Shown here in pieces: positions 21,955-32,701 of a stretch of DNA of 64,000 nt (position 1 is the stretch's first letter; each line of letters opens with the position of its first letter). The notes under the pieces were generated by a model. That model saw only the letters and a program-made list of their open reading frames with translations. It had not been told where the DNA came from and made no database searches. The DNA comes from Entophlyctis helioformis (Eukaryota > Chytridiomycota > Chytridiomycetes > Chytridiales > Chytriomycetaceae): the NCBI GenBank assembly GCA_025526915.1, contig JAHLKH010000037.1:62001-126000 (forward strand), given 5' to 3'. Position numbers and translations under genes: made by a program.

Positions 21955-22881
21955 ATGGCCCCGCTTGTCAGCAGCAGCACGTCGTACGGCCTTGCCGCCA
22001 TCATTCTGTATGCGCTGTGTGCCACAGGAGCGGCGATCTGCATGTCGTACTGCATCCGGCAGCAGTACATCAAGCACACGCCATACACGTTCTGGATCTG
22101 TGGTGCATCCGGCTGGCTCCTCGTCTCTCAGATCCTGATTGGAATCCGCTGCTTCTCAGATCAGGACGCCGCACACTCGATTCCCGTCGTTTTCACAAGG
22201 GTGTCGGCACCGATTGCTTTTAGCAAGCTGGCGTATCTCATGGCCGAGTCCGAATACTTTCTTCTCACGTGCAACATGGTTGACGTCCGGTCGCTCCGCC
22301 GTCGCATCACTGTCTGCATCTTTGGCTGCACCGCTCTATGCTGGGTCTTGCGGTTTCTCATGGACTATGGTATTTGGGAGCCCAGCATCCCATCCGTCTA
22401 CTACCTCGACATGTTTCTGCTGTCGCTCTTCTTCTTTGCATTGGACGTGGTGGATGTGACGATCCAGCTGCGCATGATCCTCCTCATTCAGAGGCTGTTT
22501 CGCAGCGACGAAAGCGGTCGCAAGCGATACGTCTCCATCGCAGGCACGCTCCTGGTGGCGCTCATTGTGTACAACGTCGCCTCCATCGGGCTGTACATTG
22601 CAAACAGCGTGATATGGAATGTCATGCGCGACGCGGCTGAGTCGTTTTTGCTCATCAACACGACGGTTGCAACCATCCACTTTGGGCTGACAATCGCACT
22701 GATGGAGACTGGCCGCCAGTGCCTCCTGGAGACGCGCAGCACGACCAGACTCGCCAAGGCGATCACTGCAGACCCTCATGCAACGCTCCAACCGCGGTCG
22801 AGGGAAGCCGCGGCTGGGCATGTGGCACAGCTTGTATCTGGCGACTCGATCGCCCCGATGCCGACATTAATGAATGAATGA
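21955..22881 (+). CDS. Orphan 7TM protein, array copy 4
   Basis: 308 aa, intronless, start MAPLVSSSTS at 21955. Family marks: LMAESEYFLLTCNMVDVR (helix 3), CWVLRFLMDYGIW (helix 4), IQLRMILLIQRLFRSDESGR (loop after helix 5), LMETGRQCLLETR after helix 7, and C-terminal APMPTLMNE. The last codons and stop lie inside a (TGAA)n microsatellite, so the C-terminus may vary in length between strains. An inverted LTR fragment follows at once. Confidence 0.85.
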   Translation: MAPLVSSSTSYGLAAIILYALCATGAAICMSYCIRQQYIKHTPYTFWICGASGWLLVSQILIGIRCFSDQDAAHSIPVVFTRVSAPIAFSKLAYLMAESEYFLLTCNMVDVRSLRRRITVCIFGCTALCWVLRFLMDYGIWEPSIPSVYYLDMFLLSLFFFALDVVDVTIQLRMILLIQRLFRSDESGRKRYVSIAGTLLVALIVYNVASIGLYIANSVIWNVMRDAAESFLLINTTVATIHFGLTIALMETGRQCLLETRSTTRLAKAITADPHATLQPRSREAAAGHVAQLVSGDSIAPMPTLMNE

Positions 22882-22891
22882 ATGAATGAAG
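22866..22891. repeat. (TGAA)n microsatellite overlapping a stop codon
   Basis: Five to six tandem copies of a TGAA/ATGA tetranucleotide that contain the final codons and TGA of 7TM copy 4. A change in repeat number would shift the stop. Confidence 0.8.
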
Positions 22892-22915
22892 TATGCCCAG
22901 TAGAGTGCGGTACGG

Positions 22916-23054
22916 AACGGTGGTTGGTCTGACAGACTGTTGTGCTTCGTACGCAAGGCGATGACTGGGGCACGTCGCCTTGTGGTCTGTCCGTATTCTT
23001 ATGGCGCGCGCAACGCGGTGCAGGCGTGTGACGTGATCGTGGCAGACTGTTACA
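22916..23054 (-). mobile_element. Old solo LTR, inverted, related to the 54.8-60.6 kb gypsy LTR
   Basis: Read on the minus strand from 23054 this starts TGTAACAGTC and aligns over ~135 bases with the LTR at 60405-60566. Shared blocks include CGATCACGT, then GACAGACCACAAGGCGAC, GCCCCAGTC, CGCCTTG and GTCTGTCAGACC. By eye identity is roughly 75-80%. The last ~25 bases of the LTR are not recognisable and no internal region or partner LTR is nearby, so it is a decayed solo LTR. It sits in the gap between 7TM copies 4 and 5. Confidence 0.8.
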
Positions 23055-23124
23055 GCCAAACACAGGGCCAATGGAGCGGAAGGAAATCTACTCTTCGCCG
23101 CCGTGCTTTGCCGCACTGCTGAAA

Positions 23125-24057
23125 ATGACGCCCATGATCACCTTCCAGACGCCTATCGAGATGGCGGCCATCATCGTTTACATACCGTGCTTTGCAGGGT
23201 CGGTCGCCCTCGTTGTATACTGCCTCAACCAGCAGCACAAGAAGCATACACGTTACGGTGCATGGCTGCTGGCCGCGACCGCCTTATTGCTCATTTCCCA
23301 GATCTTCGGCGCTCTGCGCTGTTTTGCCAACAGTGGTCAGCTGCCTCGCATCATCACGAGTTATTCGGCACCTGTCGCGCTCTGCACAGCCACCTACATG
23401 CTCACGGAAATGGAGTTTTATCTTCTCACCAGCGCGGCGGTCGATGTCCAATCAAAGCGACGGCGGCTCATGCTTTGGATCATGGGCGGATCTGTGCTGT
23501 GCTGGACCATGCGCATCCTCGCCGACTATCGCATTTGGTCGCCTGGACCGCCGTTGGTGCATATTGACAGCGCGCTCGTGGCTCTCTTCTTGGTGGTCAC
23601 CAACGTTGGCGACGTTGTTGTTCAAGCACGCATGATGTTCACAATCCAGCATATGCTCAAGAACGACATTGACAGCTGCAGACGGTACAGCACCATCGCG
23701 CGCACATTCTTGGTGCTGCTTGTCCTGTACAACTTTCTGTCGGGAGGATTGTTTATCGGCAGTCTGGTCGTGTGGAGTGACTCGGTGTTGGTATCCGAGG
23801 CATTGCTGCTTCTGACAGTGTCGATCCCGACGGCCCACTTTACGCTGTCCATTGTACTCATGCAAACGGGGCGGCAGTACCTGCTGGAGGCCCGAAAGCC
23901 ACGCTCGGCACCAGCAAAACAACGCAAGTCAGCCGGATCCAAGTTGACGCTTGCACCGCCACGGGGCGTGGTAGCTTCTGCCGTGGTTGGCTATTCCCCT
24001 GGACCCACACCATCGCTGATGTCGTCACCACTCATGCCGCATCCAACACTTCAATGA
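23125..24057 (+). CDS. Orphan 7TM protein, array copy 5
   Basis: 310 aa from the ATG at 23125 (MTPMITFQTPIEMAAII), which aligns with the other copies. An in-frame ATG at 23071 would add 18 residues and lies only 17 bases from the LTR end. Family marks: LTEMEFYLLTSAAVDVQ (helix 3), CWTMRILADYRIW (helix 4), VQARMMFTIQHMLKND (loop after helix 5), LMQTGRQYLLEAR after helix 7, C-terminal GPTPSLMSS. It resembles copies 6 and 7 most closely (VVTNVGD helix 5, FSPGPTL/WSPGPPLV loop). Confidence 0.85.
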   Translation: MTPMITFQTPIEMAAIIVYIPCFAGSVALVVYCLNQQHKKHTRYGAWLLAATALLLISQIFGALRCFANSGQLPRIITSYSAPVALCTATYMLTEMEFYLLTSAAVDVQSKRRRLMLWIMGGSVLCWTMRILADYRIWSPGPPLVHIDSALVALFLVVTNVGDVVVQARMMFTIQHMLKNDIDSCRRYSTIARTFLVLLVLYNFLSGGLFIGSLVVWSDSVLVSEALLLLTVSIPTAHFTLSIVLMQTGRQYLLEARKPRSAPAKQRKSAGSKLTLAPPRGVVASAVVGYSPGPTPSLMSSPLMPHPTLQ

Positions 24058-24148
24058 ACATTTGGCATTTAAGCATACGCCGTGGTATCTTTATGCATAA
24101 TCGTTGGCCCAATCTTTCACTGAGCCTTTGCAAACACAGTCTCGAGCA

Positions 24149-25054
24149 ATGCGCGCCGTCACGTTTGACTCCAGGATCGAGCAGGCCGCCATCATCATGC
24201 TCATCATGTGCCTTATTGGCAGTGTCCTCGTGACGGCCTTCTGCTTCAGCCAGCTGCTCAGGAAACGGACGCAGTACTCTGCATGGCTGTTTGCTTCGGC
24301 CGCCTTCCTTCTCTACACGCAAACCTGCGGCGTGCTTCGATGCTTTACTGACGAAGGATCACTGCCGCTCATCGTGACAAACTTCTCGCTCCCCATGTCT
24401 CTCTGTATCGTCGCATACGTCTTTACAGAGGCCGAGTTCTACCTCATGACGGTGGCGACTGTCGATGCTGGAATCGTGCGACGGCGGATTGGTTTGGGCA
24501 TCACCATCGCGTATGCTTTGTGCTGGACGCTGAGAGTCCTTAACGACTACAAGCTGTTCAGTCCTGGACCGACACTGCTGTATGTCGATATGGCGCTCGT
24601 ATCACTGTTTCTTGTCGTGACAAATGTTGGCGACCTGCTAGTGCAGGCCAGGATGATGGGCAAGATCCAGCGTCTCTTCAAGGGTGACGACGCAGGCCGA
24701 AAGCGCTATGTGTTCAAGACAAAAGTGCTTCTATCCCTGCTCGCGGTCTACCTTTCTGGCTCGCTGATTATTTTTGGCACATCGAGCGCCATCGCCTTCT
24801 CCTCGCGGCGTACCTACATGGCATTGTATGTCATGTCTATCTCGCTGCCCACACTTCACTTGGCGCTGTGCATCGTGATCATGGAGAATGGCCGCGCGTG
24901 TCTGTCCGAAGCAAGAGAGCCACGCCAGTCTGTCACATTCCCGATCATCAAGGCCTCAAAGTCAATGTCGCTGTCGCTTGGCACAACACCCGCTGAAACG
25001 ATCATCCCTCTGATTATCGGACCCAGCGCACCGTTTCCAACCGCCGAATGGTAA
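24149..25054 (+). CDS. Orphan 7TM protein, array copy 6
   Basis: 301 aa, intronless, start MRAVTFDSRIEQAAIIML at 24149. Family marks: FTEAEFYLMTVATVDAG (helix 3), CWTLRVLNDYKLF (helix 4), VQARMMGKIQRLFKGDDAGR (loop after helix 5), IMENGRACLSEAR after helix 7, and the C-terminal GPSAPFPTAEW. Very close to copy 7 in helices 2-5 (FCFSQLLRKRTxY is shared), pointing to a recent duplication. Confidence 0.85.
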   Translation: MRAVTFDSRIEQAAIIMLIMCLIGSVLVTAFCFSQLLRKRTQYSAWLFASAAFLLYTQTCGVLRCFTDEGSLPLIVTNFSLPMSLCIVAYVFTEAEFYLMTVATVDAGIVRRRIGLGITIAYALCWTLRVLNDYKLFSPGPTLLYVDMALVSLFLVVTNVGDLLVQARMMGKIQRLFKGDDAGRKRYVFKTKVLLSLLAVYLSGSLIIFGTSSAIAFSSRRTYMALYVMSISLPTLHLALCIVIMENGRACLSEAREPRQSVTFPIIKASKSMSLSLGTTPAETIIPLIIGPSAPFPTAEW

Positions 25055-25128
25055 CTTTGTCTATCCAAATAGCATTGCTGGCATTCCAGCCACAGTAAAG
25101 CACGCCACGCAGTCCCCAATACGTGGCA

Positions 25129-26043
25129 ATGGCACCATTAGCTGCCATGCAGACGCCTCTTGAGCAGATGGCCATCATCATCTTGTTAGTTTGCTTGGTC
25201 GGATCCGTCGGCATCGTCACCTTCTGCTTCAGTCAGCTGCTCAGGAAACGGACGCCATATACGACATGGCTCTCCATTGCTGCAATGCTGCTTTTGGTCG
25301 CCCAGATCTTCGCGGTCATACGATGTTTCTGCGAGGAAGGCACACAGCCGCTCATCATCACCAACTTTTCCTTGCCCATCGGCGTCTGCAGCATCACCTA
25401 CTTCATGACCGAAGTGGAGTACTACTTGCTCACCTGCGAGGCAATGGACGTCCGCGATCTTCGGAAACGCATCATGGCTGGCCTACTGTTTGGCTTTACG
25501 GTGTGCTGGACGCTACGCGTGCTCAACGACTACCGAATTTGGACACCAGGGCCACCGTTGGTTTACGTCGATCTGGCGCTTGTGTCACTCTACCTACTGG
25601 TCATGAATTCAAGCGACGTGGTGATGCAGCTACGAATCATGTACAAGATCCAGAACATGCTCAAGGATGCAGAGAGCAAGCGGCGCTACCTGATCAAGAT
25701 CGGCTCACTTCTTTCTGTGCAAGTATTGTACATTGTCTCCGCGCTTGGATTGTATGCGGCAAGCTACATCGTCGCTAGTTCTTCGCGTCGTGCGTATCTG
25801 TCGCTTCTGGTCATGTCCATCTCGGTCCCAACTGTCCATTTTGGGCTGTGTGTCATGATAATGGAGACGGGCAGGCATTGTCTCATCGAAGCTCGCCGAT
25901 CCAGCAGCCCAGGCAGCATAAAGAAGATCAAGACTGCTGGGCAGACTAAACCACGATCCATGCCCATGACTATCATCGGGCCGACGCCAACGGCTGTGGA
26001 CGAGTCCGCTACAAACCGGCACTACCCAACAGAGGCAAACTAG
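25129..26043 (+). CDS. Orphan 7TM protein, array copy 7
   Basis: 304 aa, intronless, start MAPLAAMQTPLEQMAI at 25129. Family marks: MTEVEYYLLTCEAMDVR (helix 3), CWTLRVLNDYRIW (helix 4), MQLRIMYKIQNMLKDAESK (loop after helix 5), IMETGRHCLIEAR after helix 7, then IIGPTPTAV near the C-terminus. Only 74 bases separate it from the stop of copy 6, so little room exists for a separate promoter. Confidence 0.85.
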   Translation: MAPLAAMQTPLEQMAIIILLVCLVGSVGIVTFCFSQLLRKRTPYTTWLSIAAMLLLVAQIFAVIRCFCEEGTQPLIITNFSLPIGVCSITYFMTEVEYYLLTCEAMDVRDLRKRIMAGLLFGFTVCWTLRVLNDYRIWTPGPPLVYVDLALVSLYLLVMNSSDVVMQLRIMYKIQNMLKDAESKRRYLIKIGSLLSVQVLYIVSALGLYAASYIVASSSRRAYLSLLVMSISVPTVHFGLCVMIMETGRHCLIEARRSSSPGSIKKIKTAGQTKPRSMPMTIIGPTPTAVDESATNRHYPTEAN

Positions 26044-26235
26044 CTGGAGCCCACACTGTGTTATCATTGTAAATATATACAGCGGCCAATCTGTTGATGG
26101 CAATACGCCTCCATTGGTTCATTGACTGCACCGGCTGGATCGACCGATTGCGATCCACTTGGTCAAAGTCGCAATTGGCGGCTTTTCCGTCAAACATCAA
26201 GCCGTCGGGCCAGCCCATCGCCGCATCCCAACCTC

Positions 26236-27207
26236 ATGCTTGTACCCTTCGACACGCCCTTTGAAAGGGCGGTTATCGTATTGTATGTCCCATGCTCGGT
26301 CGGCTCGGTCCTGTGCGCCGCCTACTGCGTTCGCCAGCTGGCCAAGAAACAGACGCCGTACATGGGTTGGCTTCTCGCGGCAAACGTGTGGTTCCTGCTT
26401 TCACAGGCATTCATCGGTATACGGTGCCTTATGGAGCCAGAAACTACGCCATTTGTGTTTACTCGGGTCTCGGGGCCGGTTTCCCTATCCAAACTGTGCT
26501 ACATTATGGCAGAGATCGAGTTTCTGCTGCTCACAAGCTCTGCCGCGGACATTAGTGTTCTTCGACACCGCACGACCGCCGTCGTTTTACTGTTTACCCT
26601 CGCCTGCTGGGTCCTTCGATGGACGTCTGACTACGACATCTGGGTCACCCACAGTGTGGCGCTTGGCTATTTGGACGTTTCCCTTACCGTGCTCTTCTTC
26701 ACGACCGTTGACGTGGTCGACATTCACATTCAAGCAAGGGTCGCAAACACTATCCAGCGGCTCTTGAAAACCGATAATGATCGAAAGCACTACCTCAATC
26801 TGGCACGGCTCATGCTCGTCCTCCTGGCATCGTACAATGTCATCAGTCTCTCGATTTACATCAGCAGCATCGTCTTTCGCTTCAGGCTGCAGACACGCCT
26901 CGCAGAAACGCTCCTGTTCCTTGCCGTAACCATGGCGACTATTCACTACACCATGTCCATACTCCTGATGGAAACCGGTCGAAAATGTGTCCTTGACGCT
27001 CGCAACCCGCAACGGTCAAAGCCAAGGTCAGGCGATCGCTTCTTCCAGCTTCCACCGACACCGCTTTCACGTAGTGCCACTGTAACTGGCCTTCAGCCAA
27101 CAGCAACCAGCATTGCCTCTGGATCTCGTTACGACGGCTCGGAAGAGTCGTTTATAAGCCCAATTCCACCTCAGCAAACAATGATCTCGGTGACAGGCAG
27201 TTACTAG
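26236..27207 (+). CDS. Orphan 7TM protein, array copy 8
   Basis: 323 aa, start MLVPFDTPFERAVIVL at 26236. Family marks: MAEIEFLLLTSSAADIS (helix 3), CWVLRWTSDYDIW (helix 4), IQARVANTIQRLLKTDNDRK (loop after helix 5), LMETGRKCVLDAR after helix 7. The long polar tail lacks a clear GPxPT ending. It closes the array; the next gene is on the opposite strand. Confidence 0.85.
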   Translation: MLVPFDTPFERAVIVLYVPCSVGSVLCAAYCVRQLAKKQTPYMGWLLAANVWFLLSQAFIGIRCLMEPETTPFVFTRVSGPVSLSKLCYIMAEIEFLLLTSSAADISVLRHRTTAVVLLFTLACWVLRWTSDYDIWVTHSVALGYLDVSLTVLFFTTVDVVDIHIQARVANTIQRLLKTDNDRKHYLNLARLMLVLLASYNVISLSIYISSIVFRFRLQTRLAETLLFLAVTMATIHYTMSILLMETGRKCVLDARNPQRSKPRSGDRFFQLPPTPLSRSATVTGLQPTATSIASGSRYDGSEESFISPIPPQQTMISVTGSY

Positions 27208-27365
27208 GCCGAACCGAATTGGTCGTGGGACTATACTCATACATGCCCCTAGGTTTACAGACTTGATATGCTGGCGTTTCAAAAGAGTACAATGCAGCGT
27301 ATCCCTATGAGCCAACGTTATTCATTTCCAGCCATGTCGAGATTGATGCACAGCCTGCTCTTCAA

Positions 27366-30300
27366 TCACATGTGCGCAACAGTGCCGCTTGAAGAGGTCT
27401 TGCGGTGCAGCATGGCCGACTTTTTGAGCTCCGACTCTGAGATGCGCAGCAGATGAGTGGCATGCAGAACGGTCTTGAGACGGTCGACCAGTGCTCGATT
27501 CTCGCGATGGATCGTGCTGCGCTGTGTGCGGAGCGCGTTGAGCTGGCGACGCAGATCGCGCATCTTGCTTTCATCAAACATGGGCTGCGGCGATGCTGTT
27601 GACGCCGACTTTGTGGGTCCCGCCGATGACGCCCGTGCCTTTGCTGAAGCCATTGGCTGTTTGATTGGCTTGGCGTTCTTGGTCGTTAGCTCCATTGGCG
27701 TTTGGGCTGGTGTCGTCCAAGCTGTCTTGGAAGCCGGCTCCAGAGCCTTGCCTGCTGCTGCGAGTGCCTCCTCCTTGCCGTGATCTTCTTGAATCGATGC
27801 GCGTCGCGATTGCACGGATGGCCCAAGCCCGTCACGTGGCATGCTGATGCTGCTGCGGCTGCTTCCTGCTGCGGAACTGCCGCGCGCGCTTGAAGGGCCG
27901 TTGCTTTTGCAGCCGCTATTCTTGCGCGAGGGTACGGGCGATGATGGGAACGACGATGACAGCCCGAGCCCTTCAAACGAGTTGCGAATGCTGCTGACGC
28001 GTCCGCAAACTGGCATGGATGAGGCCGGAGACAGCGCACGCTGCTCAAAGGCAGGGATGGCGGGTGATTCATCCAGTGGCTCGTCTTGTTCATCGATCGC
28101 GGTTTCTCCGCTTGTTGATGAAAGACGGTGCTCCGCTTCCAGATCTTGGCACGACGCATCGCAGCTGTCAGCACTGGCAGGGGCGGCTACTTTCTCGATT
28201 GGCTGGTGGTCGTGCTTTTCCAACTTCTCCGTGCTAGGATCGCAATTCGCATCTGTAAACGGCATGTCAATGACGCAGCTCGCCTCTTGAAGAGCAACAC
28301 AAGTGGCTGTATCTGGCCGGCTTGGGGGCGACTTGACACTGGCGCATGTACTCTTGCTTCTTTCTTCCAAAACAGCCTGCATTCGGGCATCTTGACGAGC
28401 TCTGCAGATCCGCGACACGAGCCGGCCAATATACTCGCGGCGCGTCTTGGCCGTCACAGTTTCAATGGCAATGCTCGACCGCAAACGGCCAACGGCGTCC
28501 TTGCCAACGTCGAGCTGGTACTCGTGCATTGCCGACCCAACAAGGACCTTGATGTCCATGTGAGTGCCATCGAGTGTGTCGCGGCAGCTAATGGATTCGC
28601 CGTCCAACTCGATTTCCAGTAGGGTCATGTGCGAATTGATAGCCGAGGATATCACAAGCCTGGTTGAGTATGCCACACCGTCAACGTCATCGTTCCCGTT
28701 TCTGGTAAACAGCTCCGACAGCGTGCCAAAGTCAGACTCGATCAAAGGGCAGTCGGGCCCAAAGTCGTCGAGGCGTGGTCCGCTGACAATGATCTGCGAA
28801 TGCACAGGACCAACGGCTGTCCATCCGCGGCCGGATGCTTCTGCAGTGCTGCCATGACCGCCATTGCTGCTCAGACGCACAAGGCACTGGGATTGGTACG
28901 AGCTGTAGCGGACATCAAAGCACGGACGGGACAAGCCTGTGCGCTGATCACTGCTTTTCAAGTCTCCAGAGTCGTCGTCGTCGTCGCCGGAGAACAAGCC
29001 GGGCGGGAACGGGCAGCGTGGTTGCAGCACAAGCTTGTCGCTGATTGATGCGATAGTGGTGCTTGTCGTGCGCAGAATCTCGGCAAGGATTGCCTTGTGA
29101 GCCTGAATGGCTTCTTTGGGCGATCGCAGCTGCAGTGTGTACTGTGCGGGCTGGCCGAGGCTGTTGCATACCAGCATCTCGAGAGTCCTTCCAGTTGGCA
29201 GGATACTGCACCTTGTAAGTGGCGTCAATGGTGCTTCAAGGAGCGTCCGTTGCGTGCCTTCCATGTCCAGGCTGAGCAGGCCCTTGGACTGGGTGGAGTG
29301 AATGCGGAGGTGGCATCTCGCTAGTCGCTCCCAGACGCGCTCGTCCGGCTTGAACAGATGCGGGCGGCACATATCGTCAAACACCTTGGTCGCTTTGGGG
29401 GGCTGGGTGTTCGCAGCACAGATCGTGGCAAGATTTGAAACTGTGCTCGTAAATGGCACTTGTTTTCCAGTCTGTCAGACACAAGATGATCATGGGCATT
29501 CTTCTGTCAGCACGTATCACCTGGCACGACTAGACCCTTTCAGTAGTAATCGTGGATCTTACCGCACTCAAGCACACAAGCTGCTCTTCAGAAACATCAC
29601 GGCCAGCGATAAGATTGGCACGAGCACTGATGCGCGCAGCCGATGCTTGGGTTTGTTGGATCTCGCCATTCGCCTGTCCGTCCAGCTTTGTGGTAGGAGC
29701 AACAGCTGCTGCATCAGATAACGGGATCTGGCTCTGGTTCGACTGCAAAGGATTCGTGGACGCTGCCATTGGCCTGCGTGGCGGACGCAAAGATGAGATA
29801 CCAGCCTGGCGCGCCGAGCTGCCCTGGAGCGTGGGAGTGCGCGAAAGTGGCGGTGGAGAGTGCGGGGCATCAGCTCCAGGTGATGCAAAGGCAGGCTTTG
29901 TCTTTGGCACGGCGACATTGGCTTTGATGGTTCCGTTTCTCTTTTGGTACGACTCGATGCAGACAATCAAGCGCTTGAGTTTGTCGGCGGTGCCAATCAG
30001 GAACAGAATCACAAATGGCGAAATCTTGAGATCAACCATCTTCGTTGTACCTGCGGTGTTGCCAAAAGACGATGAGCACTGCCGCAATCCACAGATATCC
30101 GGTAATGCCAGCAACACCTGAGGGTGCAGATACCTTTGATTCCAGCGCGGTATGTGACTTCAATATGCGAGAGCAGCATTGGCGGATACAGAAGCTTGAC
30201 GTGCTCTTTGCCGCTTTGCGTGGCCACTTTCTGAGTAAGTACGATGGTGTCGGACAAAATCGTGACTGTGATGGGCAGCGTCTTGATATTGCTACTCAAG

Positions 30301-32623
30301 TAGAGATCGTTCTTGATGGCTTTGATGATCGGCGTTGGCTTGCGTCCAATCTCGACATGCTCAAGAGACTCTTCGTACACCACGGTTGGAGACACAGCGA
30401 GCTGACATCCTGTTGCGCTGACTGTTGGCATGGTCAGATGCGTGTACAATGGCTGACACGTGTATGCAAACGTGGTTAGAATGGTCCCAACGTGCACTCG
30501 GGCTGCTAGCTGTCGGATGTCCAGCCAAGACTCACATAGAGATTGGACGAGTTTGCCAGATGGATGCTGACTGTTTTGCATTCGGACAGGTCCAGCGTTG
30601 CCTCGAACGAAGCCACTTGATCAAACGTATCTTTGACGTTAAACAAGCCGTAGACATCTGCAACCACCTTGTTGACCTCTGAGTTGATGGCATCGTTGAC
30701 ACTGCCAAACCATCGGTCGTTGGAGGGCGTCATCTTGCTTCGTTTGAGACGCTGGTGTTTGAAGCGGTTAGAGCCAATCGGGTCAAGCATGGCTCCCTGA
30801 AACATCGCGGCAGTGTCACGCTCACCTGCAAGTAGAAGCGATAGTCAATGATGCGCTGAAGTGGCCGCAGGAGATCTTCTTGGATGGTCTTGTGGAGCGA
30901 TTGCAATGCCACAATGTCAACAACGTTGCATGAGCATCCATGTATCCGTGACGATGAGCACCGGCTTACATCGAGCTCAAGAGCAATATTGGGATAGCTC
31001 TCAATCAGCCGCCCAGCATCGTTTGCATAGCCGACAAAATGGTCGACGTAGTACTTGTAGGACCCGCAGATGGGCTGTGGGGCAAGCGTTTGTCAGATAT
31101 CCGGCACGCAATTATCCCAATCCACGCCGACGGATGTCTTACAATGATCCTGTGGATGATTCCAAAGTTGGTGGGTATGTTGTTGATCGACTGCAGATCA
31201 AAGCATGTTGATGCATGGTTAGGCAAAGGAAGGATATCGCTTGAATCGTCTCTAAACCAGTACCGCACAAACCTGCTCCATGTCTGCAGTTGCTGCTTTG
31301 AGGTTGATGAGGGCATCGCAAAGTGACTGCAATCCTTGGGCTTCTGGGACGCGTTCAATGGCACAGCCAATGTTCTGTATAAAACGAGCATCATTTGCTG
31401 GTGAGTCGAGACCTCGAATGCATCCATCGCAATTCACTGTCCCACCTTTACAACCCGATCAAGAGCGGCAATGTACATGCGCTCATCCTGCAGAAACTCC
31501 TTGATGATGTGTTCGCGTTCGTGCTCATCAGGGTTGTAGCCTGCAGCTGCTTCCTCGGGTGTCTTGGGCAGGACTTTTGGCGACTGGACGGTGCAGATGG
31601 AGAATGCATGCCATGGCAGATTCAGCAAATGATGCAGGCAATCGTTTGGCATAATGACATACAAATCGAAGAGGCAGCTTGCTGCGTTGGACTGGTGCGC
31701 TGGAGTATGCCGCATTCTCATCGTTGCTCGCCGACCCTTGCTGCTTCTTCTGGAAACATAAGCATTTGCTCAGGACTTTTGCAGGTTATTCTCTCTCGCA
31801 ATCACTTGCATTCGACAAACCTTTATAAACCCGAAGATGGCATCAAACCAATTGGGTTTGTTCTGCATGGCATGTGTGGGCCAGTCAGGCCCATGCTCTC
31901 GACGTCAAGACGCGAGGATTTGATCCGCCCCAAGTCTTACCATCAAGGGCGATTCAGATGGCTGCAGAATCTGTCCTTGGCAACAACGGTTGGGACAGAT
32001 GGTCAGACGCGACAACAAAACGCGGCAAACAAGCACAACGGCGGCTTTTGAGCGCGACATACGCCACTGTATGAAGACATGGTCATGTGGCCAGAGCGAG
32101 CAGGGCCAAATCCTCGTGGACGAGCAGTCAGGATAGAGCTTGCCGTTGTTGTCAGCCGCGAGCCCGTCTCGGACATGCTTGTGAAGCTTCGTGAGCTGTG
32201 CGAAATCTTGCGGTCAAGGGGCCTCGACATGTACTCGAGCGAGTCGCACATGTATGGGACAGTCTCCAGCATGGGTGCTCCGTCTACGCCAGGAGTGGCC
32301 CCAAGGACATGGTAGGCTTTGGACGAAGGCTTTGGCATGGATGCGGCTGCAGAGGGCGAGGACATGGACGGCACGCGCTCAATCTGGGCACGACGCGACT
32401 GTGTTGTTGGCAGTCGTGGTGCCGACTGCTTCTGTTGTTGCGCGATGATTGTTGTTGGACATTCGCCAGCCGAGAAGGACGATGGTGTTGCAGGTGGCGG
32501 CGACGAGAGCGCAGAGGGCGGCATTGCTGCATACGGATGGAACGACGCAGAGGGAGTGCGCTTGATTGGCGAGGTCTTGGAATGCGCCAGAGTGCCGTCG
32601 GTCGGGACTGTTCCAAACCTCAT
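27366..32623 (-). CDS. RhoGEF: DH-PH plus RanBP1/PH-like domain (13 exons)
   Basis: Guanine-nucleotide exchange factor for a Rho/Cdc42-type GTPase. Exons by eye (high to low): 32623-32063, 31961-31941, 31862-31821, 31749-31663, 31583-31446, 31374-31273, 31190-31143, 31074-30970, 30888-30826, 30796-30536, 30452-30134, 30050-29563, 29471-27366. All phases agree; 1,446 aa. The Ser/Pro-rich N-terminus has no calponin-like domain as in Cdc24. The DH domain starts at HEREHIIKEFLQDERMYIAALDRV and includes LLRPLQRIIDYRFYLQ. PH strands follow (TVTILSDTIVLTQK, FVILFLIGTADKLKRLIVCIESY). A further domain, KVFDDM...ERVWERLARCHLRI...YTLQLRS, looks like a RanBP1/PH fold. The C-terminus has a basic coiled coil (MRDLRRQLNALRTQRSTIHR). 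Likely a polarity or actin regulator. Confidence 0.8.
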
Positions 32624-32701
32624 GCTGCTTCAATCGTTCGAGCCAAGATTTCTGATACTTTGGCACGTTCATTCAAAATGCAAACTGAACGATGAATCGC
32701 A

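Noticed and set aside
18072..27207. Assignment of the 7TM array to bacteriorhodopsin or a named GPCR class
   Set aside because: No Schiff-base lysine in helix 7 and no DRY/NPxxY motif; only topology is shared.
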